This document shows, piece after piece, positions 30,154 to 41,252 of a stretch of 44,969 nt of DNA. How positions within the stretch are numbered: the stretch's first letter is position 1; every line of letters starts with the position of its first letter. Origin of the DNA: Amanita rubescens (Eukaryota; Basidiomycota; Agaricomycetes; Agaricales; Amanitaceae); the NCBI GenBank assembly GCA_015039365.1, contig WION01000429.1, forward strand, positions 1 through 44,969, written 5' to 3'. Below the pieces are notes generated by a model. That model made no database searches and was not told where the DNA came from. It saw only the letters and a program-made list of their open reading frames with translations. Position numbers and translations under genes: made by a program.

Positions 30154-33135
30154 TCAGAGATATTGGCTCGGCGCGCGTTGCCGTCCAGATCGACGAGGCT
30201 CGGGGATCAAAATCGGCAAGTTGTTATGATCCGTCTCGGGTGCCGGAGGAATAGGGGGATCTACAATTGATGGTGGATCCATAGGAGCGTCGACGAGATT
30301 CTGTAAGACTTCGTCTTCCTCTTCAGACTGGCCACCTGACTCCCCCTGAATCTTAGGACTCTCCCTATCACCCTCAGAGTCTTCGTCGTCATCCTCATCG
30401 CCGGTGAGTCCCGATGTCTCAGAAAGTTCAGAAAGACCAATACTCCCCCTGGACTCATCGGCAGCACCAGGAACAACAACGAAATCGTCTTCAATAGGCG
30501 TCGGAGGCCGCTCGAACGTAACGCTACGCTCGACAGTGATTGAACCTTTGCCCGGCCAATAAATGCGATGGCCTCGACTCTCGGTGTCAAATCCAACCCA
30601 ACGCCCCTCTTTCGCCCGCATGCTCAACTTTCCGCCACTCTTATCATGCACCCATACACCACATCCCCAAACAGGTAAGATGTCCAAACTAGGCTGTTCC
30701 CCATTAATCATTTCGTAAGGGGTCATCCCGGCAGGCAACGCGCTCGTCCAGCTGCGATTCTTCAAATAAACCGCATGACACAACGCTTCACCCCACAGAT
30801 ATAACGGCAATTGAGCCGTATACATCATCGCTCTAACCCGTTCGATCAAGGTGCGGTTAAGACGCTCCGAAACGCCGTTTTGAGCAGGAGTGTCGTGAAC
30901 GGTAAGTCTCCTTTCAGTGCCGTTTTTCTCCAAATATTTCCCGAAAGCGAAACTCATGTATTCTCCGCCCCTATCGGTATGCAGGCACTTGATGGTGACA
31001 CCCATGTGGGTCCGGACCCAGGCAGCAAACGCAGTATATGCGGGGAAGACATCCGACTTCACGCGCAAAAGGTAGACCGTCGTCCACCTAGACCAGTCGT
31101 CGGTAAAACCGACCCAGTACCTGCGTTTCCCTAAAGTTGCCTCCTGGCCTGGCCCCCACAAGTCCGAATGGATTTCGTCGCCGAAGTTTTGACGACGCTC
31201 GCTTAGACGCTCCTTCGGGGTTTCTTCTTCAGTCGATTTGCCCTTAAGACAAGCAATACACTGGAAATTGACGTCGGTATTGGTAAGTTCAACACCCGTA
31301 ATAGCACCCCTCTTGACTAAATCCAAGCAAGCTTCAGGACTAATATGCCCCATCCGAACATGCAACGCTCTCAACGTGAGACGTTGTACGGCAGCATTCG
31401 CAACGCCACCACTAACTGCAGCACCCGCGCCGTCATGAGGAACGCGGTATATGAAGCCGTCCCGGGGAATCGAGCCAAGAACCCAGCCATCGCTATGACG
31501 AATGACGCATTGACCGCGCCCAAACGTCGCCGAATAGCCCATGGCGTCCATCCTTCCAATCGATATCAACGTGAAACCGATGGCCGGAGTATATAAAACT
31601 TTTGTAAGTCGGATTCTTCTCGTTTTGTCACCACTTGGTAGTGTAACGAACACGTCCCCTATCCCGTAGGCCTTAAATGCTTCATTATTCGCAGCGGTCA
31701 AGCTAAATGGGGGAATCTCCTTGAAATCAACGAAGTCTTCCCGACATGGCGACATATGGTGACTGGCACCCGAGTCGTACAAGTCCCACTTGCTTCCGGC
31801 ATCACTAGACGTAGCCGAAGCAGTAACCACAGCCGATATATGGGTTGGCAAATCAATAGGAACTTCATCATCAAACTCGGAGCTCTCGCCATCAACACGA
31901 TCAGCGTCCTCGGAATCAAGGCTGATCAAAGTGATATCATCAGATTCCGCATCAGCGTCGTCAAGATCGCTTTCCGCGCCATCACCTTCCTCGGTAACAG
32001 CGTCCTCGGGAACCTCGCATATGGCGTCATACTCAATTGACCCAATTTCGTCGTCATCAAGAGCGAAAGCGGACCAGACGCCATCAGTGCTTTCTCGAAT
32101 AGTGGCAACATTGGCGGTACGTGAAGTGGACGGCTTGGAGGGATTCTGCTGGGAACCGCTAGACGGTGCGTTCCCTTTCGAGTCTTTCTTATCAGAACCT
32201 GACTTGTCCTTCGTAGCAGACGGGCACTCGTCACGTCTATGCCCCTTCTCTCCACAGTTCCAGCAAACGCCAACAGGACGCCTGCCTCGGAAACGCCTAC
32301 GTCCGGCTCCACCAGCGGTTGCACCAGGTCTCTCACTTGAGACCGTAACCATAGCCGCGCCAACATCCGAATCCTTTCCGGCATTCGGAGTCTTCCCTCT
32401 AGCCCGTATATCGGCTCCACGGCGATCCCACTCCTCGATAGCCATTTGCATCAACTGCTCGGGATCAATCGCATACGGATCGGAGTATTTCTCATCAAAA
32501 GAACCACTCGACAATCCCGTACTCGCGACGATGCTACTCGAGTCCTTCACCGAGAGCATTGCTATCATCTTCATATTCGCAGAAACTTGCGCAATAAATG
32601 AGGAGATGCCGGAGGGAACAAAATTAATAATGAGCGTGCGGTAATCGTCATTGGTGACAGGTACGCCGGCATTCATCAAAGCCTCGTACTTCATTCTAAC
32701 ACGATCGAACTCCAAACGTAGGTCCGCTCCCTTTTGGTAACGCAAGGCCATGAATTCCGAGTGTAAGTTGGACTTCATGATCATGCTTTTCTTCGTAAAT
32801 TCCGTTACCAATGCTGACCAGATCTCCGCGACAGTAGATTTGCGAATATACTTCGTGAAGATGGAATCCGGCAGCTTTTGCGTTAAAAGGTATTTCGCTA
32901 GTGTTTCTCTTTCATTCCAGTCGGCTACCTTTTTTGTATGTTCCTCAGTAGCAACAGTCGTCGTCGACTCGGCAGAAGGCTTAGGAGAAGTCCCGTCGAA
33001 CTGACTCCAGACCTTCTTCTGTTGCACAGCGATCGTAAACCGGTGTTGGAAGATTACCCAGTTCGATCCGTTGGCTTCAAGAGTATCAACAGCCGACGCA
33101 AAGTCTGCTAGGGAGGTTGGCAAAGTAGTAGACAT
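30154..33135 (-). CDS. Copia gag, protease and integrase polyprotein
   Basis: From ATG at 33135 (MSTTLPTSLADFASAV) the frame codes for 993 residues. It contains a Copia-type gag with KVWSQFDGT and LRYQKGADLRLEFDRVRMKY, a CCHC zinc knuckle CWNCGEKGHRRDEC near residue 290, an aspartic protease with LYDSGASHHM near residue 450, an HHCC integrase zinc region, and the integrase core with FTDDWSRWT, HTDRGGEYMS and NGVSERLNRTLIERVRAMM. It ends QRAPSQYL before TGA. Sequence after the stop continues the normal polyprotein linker, so the stop replaces a sense codon. An upstream in-frame ATG (33156) exists but adds seven unusual residues. Confidence 0.94.
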   Translation of the reverse strand: MSTTLPTSLADFASAVDTLEANGSNWVIFQHRFTIAVQQKKVWSQFDGTSPKPSAESTTTVATEEHTKKVADWNERETLAKYLLTQKLPDSIFTKYIRKSTVAEIWSALVTEFTKKSMIMKSNLHSEFMALRYQKGADLRLEFDRVRMKYEALMNAGVPVTNDDYRTLIINFVPSGISSFIAQVSANMKMIAMLSVKDSSSIVASTGLSSGSFDEKYSDPYAIDPEQLMQMAIEEWDRRGADIRARGKTPNAGKDSDVGAAMVTVSSERPGATAGGAGRRRFRGRRPVGVCWNCGEKGHRRDECPSATKDKSGSDKKDSKGNAPSSGSQQNPSKPSTSRTANVATIRESTDGVWSAFALDDDEIGSIEYDAICEVPEDAVTEEGDGAESDLDDADAESDDITLISLDSEDADRVDGESSEFDDEVPIDLPTHISAVVTASATSSDAGSKWDLYDSGASHHMSPCREDFVDFKEIPPFSLTAANNEAFKAYGIGDVFVTLPSGDKTRRIRLTKVLYTPAIGFTLISIGRMDAMGYSATFGRGQCVIRHSDGWVLGSIPRDGFIYRVPHDGAGAAVSGGVANAAVQRLTLRALHVRMGHISPEACLDLVKRGAITGVELTNTDVNFQCIACLKGKSTEEETPKERLSERRQNFGDEIHSDLWGPGQEATLGKRRYWVGFTDDWSRWTTVYLLRVKSDVFPAYTAFAAWVRTHMGVTIKCLHTDRGGEYMSFAFGKYLEKNGTERRLTVHDTPAQNGVSERLNRTLIERVRAMMYTAQLPLYLWGEALCHAVYLKNRSWTSALPAGMTPYEMINGEQPSLDILPVWGCGVWVHDKSGGKLSMRAKEGRWVGFDTESRGHRIYWPGKGSITVERSVTFERPPTPIEDDFVVVPGAADESRGSIGLSELSETSGLTGDEDDDEDSEGDRESPKIQGESGGQSEEEDEVLQNLVDAPMDPPSIVDPPIPPAPETDHNNLPILIPEPRRSGRQRAPSQYL

Positions 33136-33206
33136 GTTTTTTGACAATATGAGCAAGTTCTTCGAGTAGCGAAAATTTTAAATCTGTGCGCAATTACAAG
33201 GCAGCG

Positions 33207-33218
33207 GGGCCCATAACC
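33207..33218 (-). promoter_or_regulatory. Primer-binding site matching the initiator tRNA-Met anticodon arm
   Basis: Directly next to the 5' LTR the minus strand reads GGTTATGGGCCC. This is the complement of GGGCCCATAACC, the conserved anticodon stem-loop of eukaryotic initiator tRNA-Met, not of a tRNA 3' end. Priming by a tRNA-iMet half is known for Drosophila copia; the same mechanism is inferred here. Confidence 0.8.
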
Positions 33219-33561
33219 TGTAGAAGTCTAAATATACTCAGTCGATGCACGAGAACGACTATATTCACCTGTAGAAGTCTAAATATACTACAGGGAATCA
33301 GTATATAGTAAATAACGAGTGGGGATGTAAGCTACTCACCTCAGTCGATGCACGAGAACGACTGAGGTGTGTGTGTGTACTCTAAGCCACAATAAAATAG
33401 GAACTGTACAGTAGCGGAAGTAAGCAATATAAAGAATAAATGGACGAACCGATCTTTGCGGCTACGCCCGTTCTATAACTTCTATAACGGGTACCTTCTA
33501 TATTTGGTAAGTCGCGCCGCCGTGGCCCCTAAGTCCAACGACGCGCTTGCTTTCTTCCACA
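33219..33561 (-). repeat. 5' LTR of the Copia element
   Basis: Same length as the 3' LTR and no difference seen. Transcription of the element should start inside it and run leftwards. Confidence 0.96.
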
Positions 33562-33631
33562 ATGCATATGTTATGTTCACGCAATAGAAAGGAAATCGGA
33601 CACATCTCGCCACACCCACCGCCACCGAAGC

Positions 33632-35677
33632 TCAAACACTCACGCCCCTATTCTGGGAAGGTTCAGGCTGCGGCGTATTGTTCACGCCCGACAAGGATAA
33701 GTTGTCCGACGTACCGCGTCGCGACCGAGGTGCAACAGACTGACGTAACTCCGGATCATTTTGATTTCCATCACCACCGCTGCTGTACAAGCTCGTGTTG
33801 TCGGCATACAGGGGTGCGTCCCTGACCAGTTCCACTTGCCTCTGTGTTTGATTATGCTGAAGGGCTGTAGACGACCCAGAGGGGGGCGGCATCCGGTCAG
33901 TGGTACGCGAAGATGGCGTTGTGGCAAATTGTACAACCGGGCGGGAAGGACGATGAGTTGACTCTACGGAACCTCGTGATCGTCGTCGTCGTCGTCGTCT
34001 TCGCCGCGATTGGATCCCCCGACGCTCAGGTGAGGGAATTTGCAACGTGTCTTCGCTCGAATCTTCAGAGCGGTGATATCGAGCTTGTGTTGGTTCATTC
34101 CTGTGATGAGAAGCTGAGGGATGTGGTTCGCTTTCTTCGCTGGAATCCTCCGAATAGCGATGCCGGTGTCGTTCTCGCCTGTGGGGGCCACGTCGTCCTT
34201 GCCTGTAAGGCGCTGGGGAGTGGCGAGTTTCGGATGTTTCCTCCGAACCGGCGTATATCACCACTGGTTGTGGGGTCTGTGTTGGGGCTTCGTAGGGTAA
34301 CATGTACCAATTATCATGATTAAGGTAGCCAGGTGGTGAGGCATAACTGGCTAACGGACGATGAAGCTCCACGAATGGGAAAAATCGGTATTGATGACAT
34401 ACGAGAAGCTCGATGTGGCCCGCTGGTATGACTATATGGATTCACCTGCGGTGGTGACATCCGTGGCAGAGCTGTTACTCCTGCTGCGGTAGGCCATGCT
34501 GTGGAAGGGCCTCGTGCCACAGGTCCATTTACCAGCGCTGCCCCCTGGACAAGATGTTTGAATCGCTTGCTCCAGGCCTCGTCAATGTCACCATACTGCG
34601 AAAAAGTTACTAGGATGAGGCAAAGATGGAGTAAACCGATGAAGAGGAAAGCGGATGTAATGATTTTGACATCCAAGGGGAGGGGGGTAAGGCTGTGAGT
34701 GTTGGTGGGTTGGCCTGATGTTTGCCAAATGACAGACATGAGACATATGATAAAGAGAATGATGGACCTGGAAGGCGTTGTAAGGTCAAGTATACATAGA
34801 AAAATAGGGGCGATACCACGCGAGCCAGACGAAGGGAAGGGAAAGTAGAACAAAAACGTTCCACAAGGTGTTACGGGAAGAATGAAGCGCGTTCTAAGAA
34901 TAATGTTAGAAGAAAGGTTCATTATGACGTCAATGAGGACCGCCTTTGACCTGGGCCCACTGCATTGCTTTATGGGGTCTGCGCATCGTTTCAAATCTGA
35001 TGACATACAAGCAGCCGAAGACAAGACTCGTGAGGGCGCTGATGAGTGACATGAGTGCTGTGCATTGTATGAAATGGCTCCCTGATCCGCCCAACTGGAG
35101 GAGGTTATAAATGGCCCTCGAATTTGGTCAGTCTTCAGAGATTTTCACGAACTTCTTAGACTCACGAAAGGAGCAACACTGATACGATGTTGAGAGTGCT
35201 CCACTCTTTCAGTGTGGAATCGATGAAGTCAGTCCAGGAAAGCTTTACTTCGTCCCAGTGTTTGGGCCTCCAAGAACCGGCTGGAGGGCCGCCTACGTAA
35301 TGAGAAGCGATTTCATTCTCCGTCAAATGTACACCATTGAATATTTGATGAACACGTGTGTGATAGAAGAAAGGTAGAAACAGGAGTACTGAGAAGTACA
35401 GGAAGCGAGGCACCGCGGTGAATGCGCGGACGAGGCCGTCGATGTCATTGGCAGTGGTCAGGATAGGGTCGGCCGTGAAAGGATCGAAGTAGTTCCCTGG
35501 GAACGCCAGCGGCATGTGCCAGCTTGGATGCGGAGGCTCTTGCTGTTGGGGCTGGTCATTTGCGATTGGCTCTCTTGGATTGGAAAAGTCACGTTGTTGC
35601 CTCTGTCCCTGCCTGCGAGAAGTCGGAAGAGTTCCCGCATAAATCTGAGACCTGTAATCAGCTGGATAGAATGACAT
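33632..35677 (-). CDS. Four-segment membrane protein with basic, serine-rich tail
   Basis: Exons 35166-35677, 34951-35116, 34817-34893, 34403-34767 and 33632-34350 sum to 1,839 nt, coding for 612 residues; all phases agree. The N-terminus is polar (RRQGQRQQRDFSNP). It is followed by hydrophobic segments FLYFSVLLFLPFFY, TALMSLISALTSLVFGCLYV, LWNVFVLLSLPFVWLAW continuing into SIILFIICLMSV, and ITSAFLFIGLLHLCLILV. The motif VIRFETMRRPHKAMQWAQ links two of them, and DIDEAWSKRF follows the last. The C-terminal 240 residues are disordered, with Arg/Ser repeats and a run of ten arginines. This architecture recurs in agaricomycete genomes without known function. The Copia element ends 66 bp beyond the stop codon in the same orientation. 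Confidence 0.85.
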
Positions 35678-36134
35678 GGCAAGCCAAAGATCAACTTTTG
35701 ATGCCCTTCATATCTATTAAGTATCTACAACTGCCATCGCCGTGGAAAGTCCGACATCAAGACCGCATGACGTCCTGTCATCGCTTCATCCTACCTTGGA
35801 CTGTGGCAGCGGTAGTATGATGCCATTGCAAAGACTCGTTCTGTCCCCGTCATTTCGCTTGTGCCTGGCTACAAAATTCAAATGTCGCACCCTAGAAGAT
35901 GGTAGCGGCGATAGGGGTCGAAGATACTTCTGCTCCCCAATCTCTGGCGCCGGCGCTTACTGACATTCTTGTTCTGGGGATGACATGTCACCACCGGCCC
36001 GCCTCGCCGACATCTGCCGCTCACATCGGCGCCGGACGTTGCCGGGAAGTTGGGGTTTGTTGTGATGACTCTTACTTGGTGCGCGACACAAAATACTAAG
36101 TAGTAAACTTCATTTGCGTTCGGCACTTGCAATC
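35678..36134. promoter_or_regulatory. Divergent promoter region, membrane protein and PMS1
   Basis: 457 bp separate the two start codons. No clear TATA box or known operator could be picked out by eye. Confidence 0.4.
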
Positions 36135-39100
36135 ATGGAAAATTCCGAGTCAACAACTGAAGATACTTCCAGAATCAAAGCGCTCGACAAGGCATCCATA
36201 CACAGGATATCGTCTGGTCAGGTCGTGATAGATCTTCAGACGGCTGTCAAGGAACTCGTGGAGAACAGCTTGGATGCAGGCGCGACAAGCATAGGTCCGT
36301 CACGGTTGGACGTGCTTTTTCGTGTTTGAGCACTCATCTTTGGTTTCGCGCGTCATTCAGAGGTGCGCTTCAAGCAGTATGGTGTAACAAGCGTTGAAGT
36401 CATTGACAATGGATGTGGTATTGCCGGGAAAGATTGGGAGAGTGTCGGTACGTCTTCGGCGCGTCTTGGGCAATTCCCTTGTCGATTACTAGTGTTTTGA
36501 TTGCAGGCTTGAAGTATTACACCTCTAAACTAGCTACCTTTGACGACCTCTCTACTGTCCGCAGTTTCGGTTTTCGGGGAGAGGCTCTTTCCTCCCTTTG
36601 CGCTTTGTGCGATAACGTTACCGTCATTACGGCGACGAGCGGCCCCATGGGTATCCAGCTGGACTTGGAGCACAGTGGAAAGGTAGCAAAGAAGACGAAA
36701 GTAGCTAGACAAGTAAGCTTGGGCCAGTGGCATCTCCCCATAAAACAAGGTTGACAATATCATATTGTAGCGAGGAACAACTGTACAATTCACAGGGTTA
36801 TTCGCTCAACTGCCCGTCCGCAGGAAGGAATTGCAAAGGAACATGAAACGAGAGTTTGGCAAAGCCCTTGGCCTGTTAAACGCATATGCTTTGGGTCCTT
36901 GTGCAGGCATGGATGGCTCAGGACGCGGGACGAGGCTTACGGTCAGCAACCAACAAGAAAATGGGTAAGAGGTGCCCTATTTCCGACCAACTATCCACCA
37001 AGGCTCATCACTTTAAGAAAGAAAATCGACCAAATCAAAACGAGCGGCACTTCGTCGTTCAAGGCATCTCTAACAGCTCTCTGGGGTCCCAAAGCGATGG
37101 AAAACATGGTCGAGCTGAACCTGAGCTTCCGTTTCCAGCAGGAGAAATCAGCTTTGAGGCGGATCAGAGACAGACATGCTGAGCCAGGTTCCCAAACTCA
37201 GGGGCTATGCGACGATGACAATAATGATGACACCATTCCTATTCAAGTAAAGGGTCTGATTTCTAAGTTCTCCGTTGGGGCGGGCCGAACAGGGACGGAT
37301 AGACAGTTTTTCTATGTCAACGGGCGGCCGTGCAATTTAACCAAAGTGCAGAAGGGATTCAATGAGGTTTATAGAACGTTCAATGCCAACCAGGCACCGT
37401 TTATTTTGGCAGACTTTATTGTCCCAACGGTGGGTCATTTAGCCGCCTATCAGAACGAAACGATCTAAGATTCCTCTAGAATGTTGCGACATCAACGTCA
37501 GCCCTGATAAGCGTACCATCTTTCTCCAGAGTGAAGGGAAGCTGATTGATGCTCTCAAGGTAGGCGCAACGGTTACTGTAATACATGTAACAAACTCATG
37601 TTTCTAGGTTGCTCTCGAAACCGAGTTTTCATCGCATCGGTCTACTTTTGATCTCAATCCGACTCCGATGTCTCAGCGAGCTCTCACGCAAACGACGTTC
37701 GATAGTCCTTTTTCGAAACGGCTGAATCTCAAGGCAGGCTCTGGTTTGATCAAGTCACAGTCGTTACCTACACCGACAAGTTCCAAGGATAAGGAAAAGG
37801 AAAAGGCTTTGCCGCCAGGAAGTGTAGCAGGCGAACCATTATTTCTCCCTGAGCCAGTTGCAGATGAAGTTGGTGGAGCGCAAGCAGCTCCCGCCGTCGC
37901 CATAACAGAAGAGGCCGATACCCAGGAGGAAAGGAGAATACCAGCTAACGACAAGTCGCAATTGTTACCTATTCCGGCAACTTCCGAGGATAATGAAAAA
38001 CTGCCAGAGCCGGAGAGAACAGCTGGCGAAAAGTTGGCCTCGACCTAAACGCTCCCTGTACCAAATGAAGTTGAGGCAGCGCAAGCTTCTCCCGCTGGCC
38101 CCGAAAAGTCTAGAATGGACGAGGCTGAGACAGAAGGAGAAGTAAGAAAACCAGCTAAGGACACGGACATTGTCGATAAATCTCGTTCTATGGAGAAGCT
38201 GGACCATATGGACGTTGACGAGGGAGAGCGCCCCGAGAGGAGCAAGGAAAAGGAGATCGAGAAACCCGTCGTGCTGGATACGACGCAAGCTGCTTGGGGC
38301 CGAAAAAAAACAGCACCCGTACCCGAAAAGGAGTCTGATGATCTTCCAGAACCCGACGGTGCTTCTGAGGAACCAGCGACGAAGAAGAGGAGGGTGGAGG
38401 TGGAGGATGCGCAAACTGACGCCAGTACCAGCGCGAGCAAGCCTGCCCGCAAGCCTCCCAGTAAGAGCGGGGCAGGTATGACCTCTCTGGATAGCCTGCG
38501 TAATCGGCTGGCCGGGTTTGCCAGAGGTGGCCTCCTGGCTACGGCTGCGTCGTCGAAAAAGGAACCACCTGCTAGGGACGAAGAGATGGACGCGGAAGAC
38601 ATGGAAGGCGTTGACAAAGTCAGGACACCTGGCAAGGACGTACGGAAAGGACGAGATAGAAGACCCAGCTTTGAGATTATCGGCCCCAGGATCAAAACTA
38701 TTGTGTTACGCGAGGACCAACGACCTGTAGGCAGCGTAGACAAGACACGGACAAGGTCCGACAGTGATACTGTCATGGAGGATGCCATTCCATCGATGAG
38801 TTCCACGACTGCACCACCCGAACACCACCCGGCATCCAAAGTTATCGAGATGGATGATGAACAGGATTTGGCATCTGAAACGTCAACGAAACAATCGGGT
38901 CAGCGTCCTGAAATTATTCGTGGCTCAGACACAGCATCTGGAAACGTGACATTACGGTTTGATATCGAACGATTAACTTCCGCGTGGACCCGGTTACGGA
39001 ATCAAGTAGTCGGTGCCGAAGATGCTCCGTGTGTATCAAGCAAGGTTTCAGCTGATGCTGGCGTGGCAAATACGGAAGATAATGAGAGTGCAACGCGTGC

Positions 39101-39835
39101 TCTGGCGCGGGTTCTTGACAAGGCCGATTTTGCAAATATGGACATTATCGGGCAGTTCAACCTTGGTTTTATCATTGTACGAAGGCAAAAGGCGGCGGCG
39201 TGTGATGACGGCGGGGAAAGAGATCAGATGGATGACCTCTTCATCGTAGACCAGCATGCTTCTGATGAGAAGTACAACTTTGAGACGTTGCAGCAAACGA
39301 CAAGAATCCAGTCTCAGAAGCTTTTTAGGTGTGTACATCTGGCATATATCAGGCGACGCTGACTGGGACGCACAGACCCCGCCCATTAGAGCTGACGGCG
39401 GCAGATGAGCTCATTGCAATTGAAAACATGCACATGTTGCAGCAGAACGGGTTTGAGCTGGCGGTGGATGAAACAGCAGCTGTGGGTCAGGGTTCCAAGC
39501 TTAAAGTTACCGCCTTCCCTGTCAGCAAAAGTACCGAGTTTGGGATGGCAGGCAAGCCACCGTTCATTTTCGGGGGACAGTGGCTGACGTTTGACAGATT
39601 TGAAGAACTTCTGAACTTGATGAGGGACCAGCCGTCTGGTAACGTAGTGAGATGCTCTAAAGCCCGTGCGATGTTCGCAATGAGGGCTTGCCGGAAGAGC
39701 GTAATGATAGGAATGCCGCTGAATAAGAGTCAGATGACCACCGTGGTTCAGCACATGGGCACAATAGAGCAACCTTGGAACTGCCCTCATGGACGGCCAA
39801 CCATGCGGCATCTCTTTGACTTGTGCCAGGATTGA
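36135..39835 (+). pseudogene. pms1: MutL mismatch-repair protein of the PMS1/PMS2 type, with in-frame stop
   Basis: Exons 36135-36294, 36361-36447, 36507-36712, 36771-36964, 37018-37429, 37470-37559, 37608-39328 and 39376-39835 keep phase throughout. The GHKL ATPase motifs are present: [14 protein letters not shown] with the catalytic Glu, VIDNGCGI, and the ATP-lid SFGFRGEALSSL. Later come VSALWGP-like SLTALWGPKAM and INVSPDKRTIF. The C-terminal half has the endonuclease metal motif DQHASDEKYNFE, ACRKSVMIG and CPHGRPTMRHL. Pms1 with Mlh1 forms MutL-alpha, which nicks the new strand after mismatch recognition. A TAA at 38046-38048 in the poorly conserved linker separates the two halves after 529 residues, with no plausible intron to remove it. 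Could be a real null allele, an unrecognised splice or a sequence error. The full frame would be about 1,108 residues. Confidence 0.88.
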
Positions 39836-41252
39836 CCCGAGGCGAAAGCCACGGACGGTCATTTGGTCGTCGTTGAAGGGATGTGAAATGTGATATCCCT
39901 ACTTCTTTTTTGGCCTTGTGCTTATGTTCGATATATCTAATTGCTCGTTATCTAAAATATAGGAGTTTCAGACCAAACTATCGGTCTACCCAGGGTTTCC
40001 GTCTATGCTTCACTGACACTTCCCTGATTCATATTGGGTATGTTTGATCAGTGTCCATAACGACCCATGACATGCTTGATTTTTGCTCGGCGCGTATATT
40101 GAAGGCATCGGATATCAATCTCGGAACTTTGCATTCCGAGACCGTATTTTATATGCAAAGTATCTATGCGATGGCTTCTTTATTGCCAACGCGTCTCATA
40201 CACTGGAGCCGCTGACCCTTTCTGTCATGCAACGCGATTAGTATCCGGGCACCGTAGACAATGGACAACTTCTTACCTGCCGAAGTTCCGAGGTTATAGT
40301 ATTCTCCATTGGGATAACTCTGTTGCCAGGTTTCAGTTCCTCGTGTTGTAACTATCATGGAGGTTGTGTGGCTAGCGATTGGAAGCTATACCGATCTCGG
40401 GTGAGTGACGTAGCTTTTGGAATGAACGATGTCTTTGCAGTCATTCTTATTGGCCCGACTAGGACCTACTAGGGTCCACCACACGATGAGGGACGCCTCG
40501 ATGTAGGCCGTTGCAATAACCGGCCATTGATTAAAATGCCATATTGACAATACGCAAAAGCTGCCGAAGTTTTTTTCCTGGCTAGCGGCCTAGCCAAAAG
40601 GCAGTTATGTCCCCAATAGTATCGCGGCGAGTCACGGGGTGATTCGAAGCTCGTTTCGTCTTCGGTATTCTTTTCGGTTTCACCGTACTCAATAACTTAT
40701 TGCGGGGGGCCGTGCAACTGCTTTACTTGGATGACCAAATATGGACATGTCAGATTTTGATAAGTCATTCAACCCTAACATGAGAAATATTTAAGATCCA
40801 TCTCCAGTGCCGTAACTTGCCATATATGAGCAAAACTTCGCAGCGTCAATTCCAATAAAGATGTGGTCTTGGGCGCGTAGCCATGAGTCGATAGTCAAAT
40901 ATCCATGATGTACTTATTTTGAGATCGACACCCACAAAGGACACACGACTCGGTGCAATACTTATTTATGATAGATAGCCGGTTTGCGGCCACCGTATGC
41001 TATACGTAAGCTTTAGCCTAATACGGTCACAATCAGTAATCAAACAAGCGCAACAGACTAGTACCTTGACGGACCCTTGCAAGTTATCCCTGAACAAAAA
41101 CAGCGCTTTGTTCGGATGCCATCTCCTTTTTTTTTGACCTTTTAAATAATCCCGCGGCTGTCTATTCCACCATCTCCATCCCCTCCCGTTGCTCGTTACG
41201 GGTCACCGCGTGGCACCCATCCAACTTGAAAGACTTTGAAACCAACTTGGAG
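39836..41252. other. Long intergenic region between PMS1 and the G-alpha gene
   Basis: 1.4 kb without a supportable gene. Short open frames at 40164-40358 on either strand have no motifs. A pyrimidine-rich stretch with TTTTTTTTGACC and TTTTAAATAATCC near 41125-41150 may belong to the G-alpha core promoter. Confidence 0.35.

Larger units (their letters stand above)
28088..33561 (-). mobile_element. Ty1/Copia LTR retrotransposon, 5,474 bp, nearly intact
   Basis: Two 343-bp LTRs (28088-28430 and 33219-33561) begin TG and end CA and are identical as far as I can compare by eye. The 5-bp target duplication ATGCA is at 28083-28087 and 33562-33566. On the minus strand the order is 5' LTR, primer-binding site, gag, protease, integrase, reverse transcriptase, RNase H, polypurine tract and 3' LTR, the Copia order. 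The only defect seen is one in-frame TGA between integrase and reverse transcriptase. Identical LTRs imply recent insertion. Confidence 0.97.

Noticed and set aside
32000..32644. A 284-residue plus-strand serine-rich protein
   Set aside because: It is the antisense shadow of the Copia gag-integrase frame.
28088..33561. A CRISPR-like or tandem array, because two long identical sequences occur 5 kb apart
   Set aside because: They are LTRs with TG/CA ends, a target duplication and pol genes between them.
33960..34000. A GTC/GAC trinucleotide microsatellite of regulatory interest
   Set aside because: On the minus strand it codes for the arginine run of the membrane protein tail.
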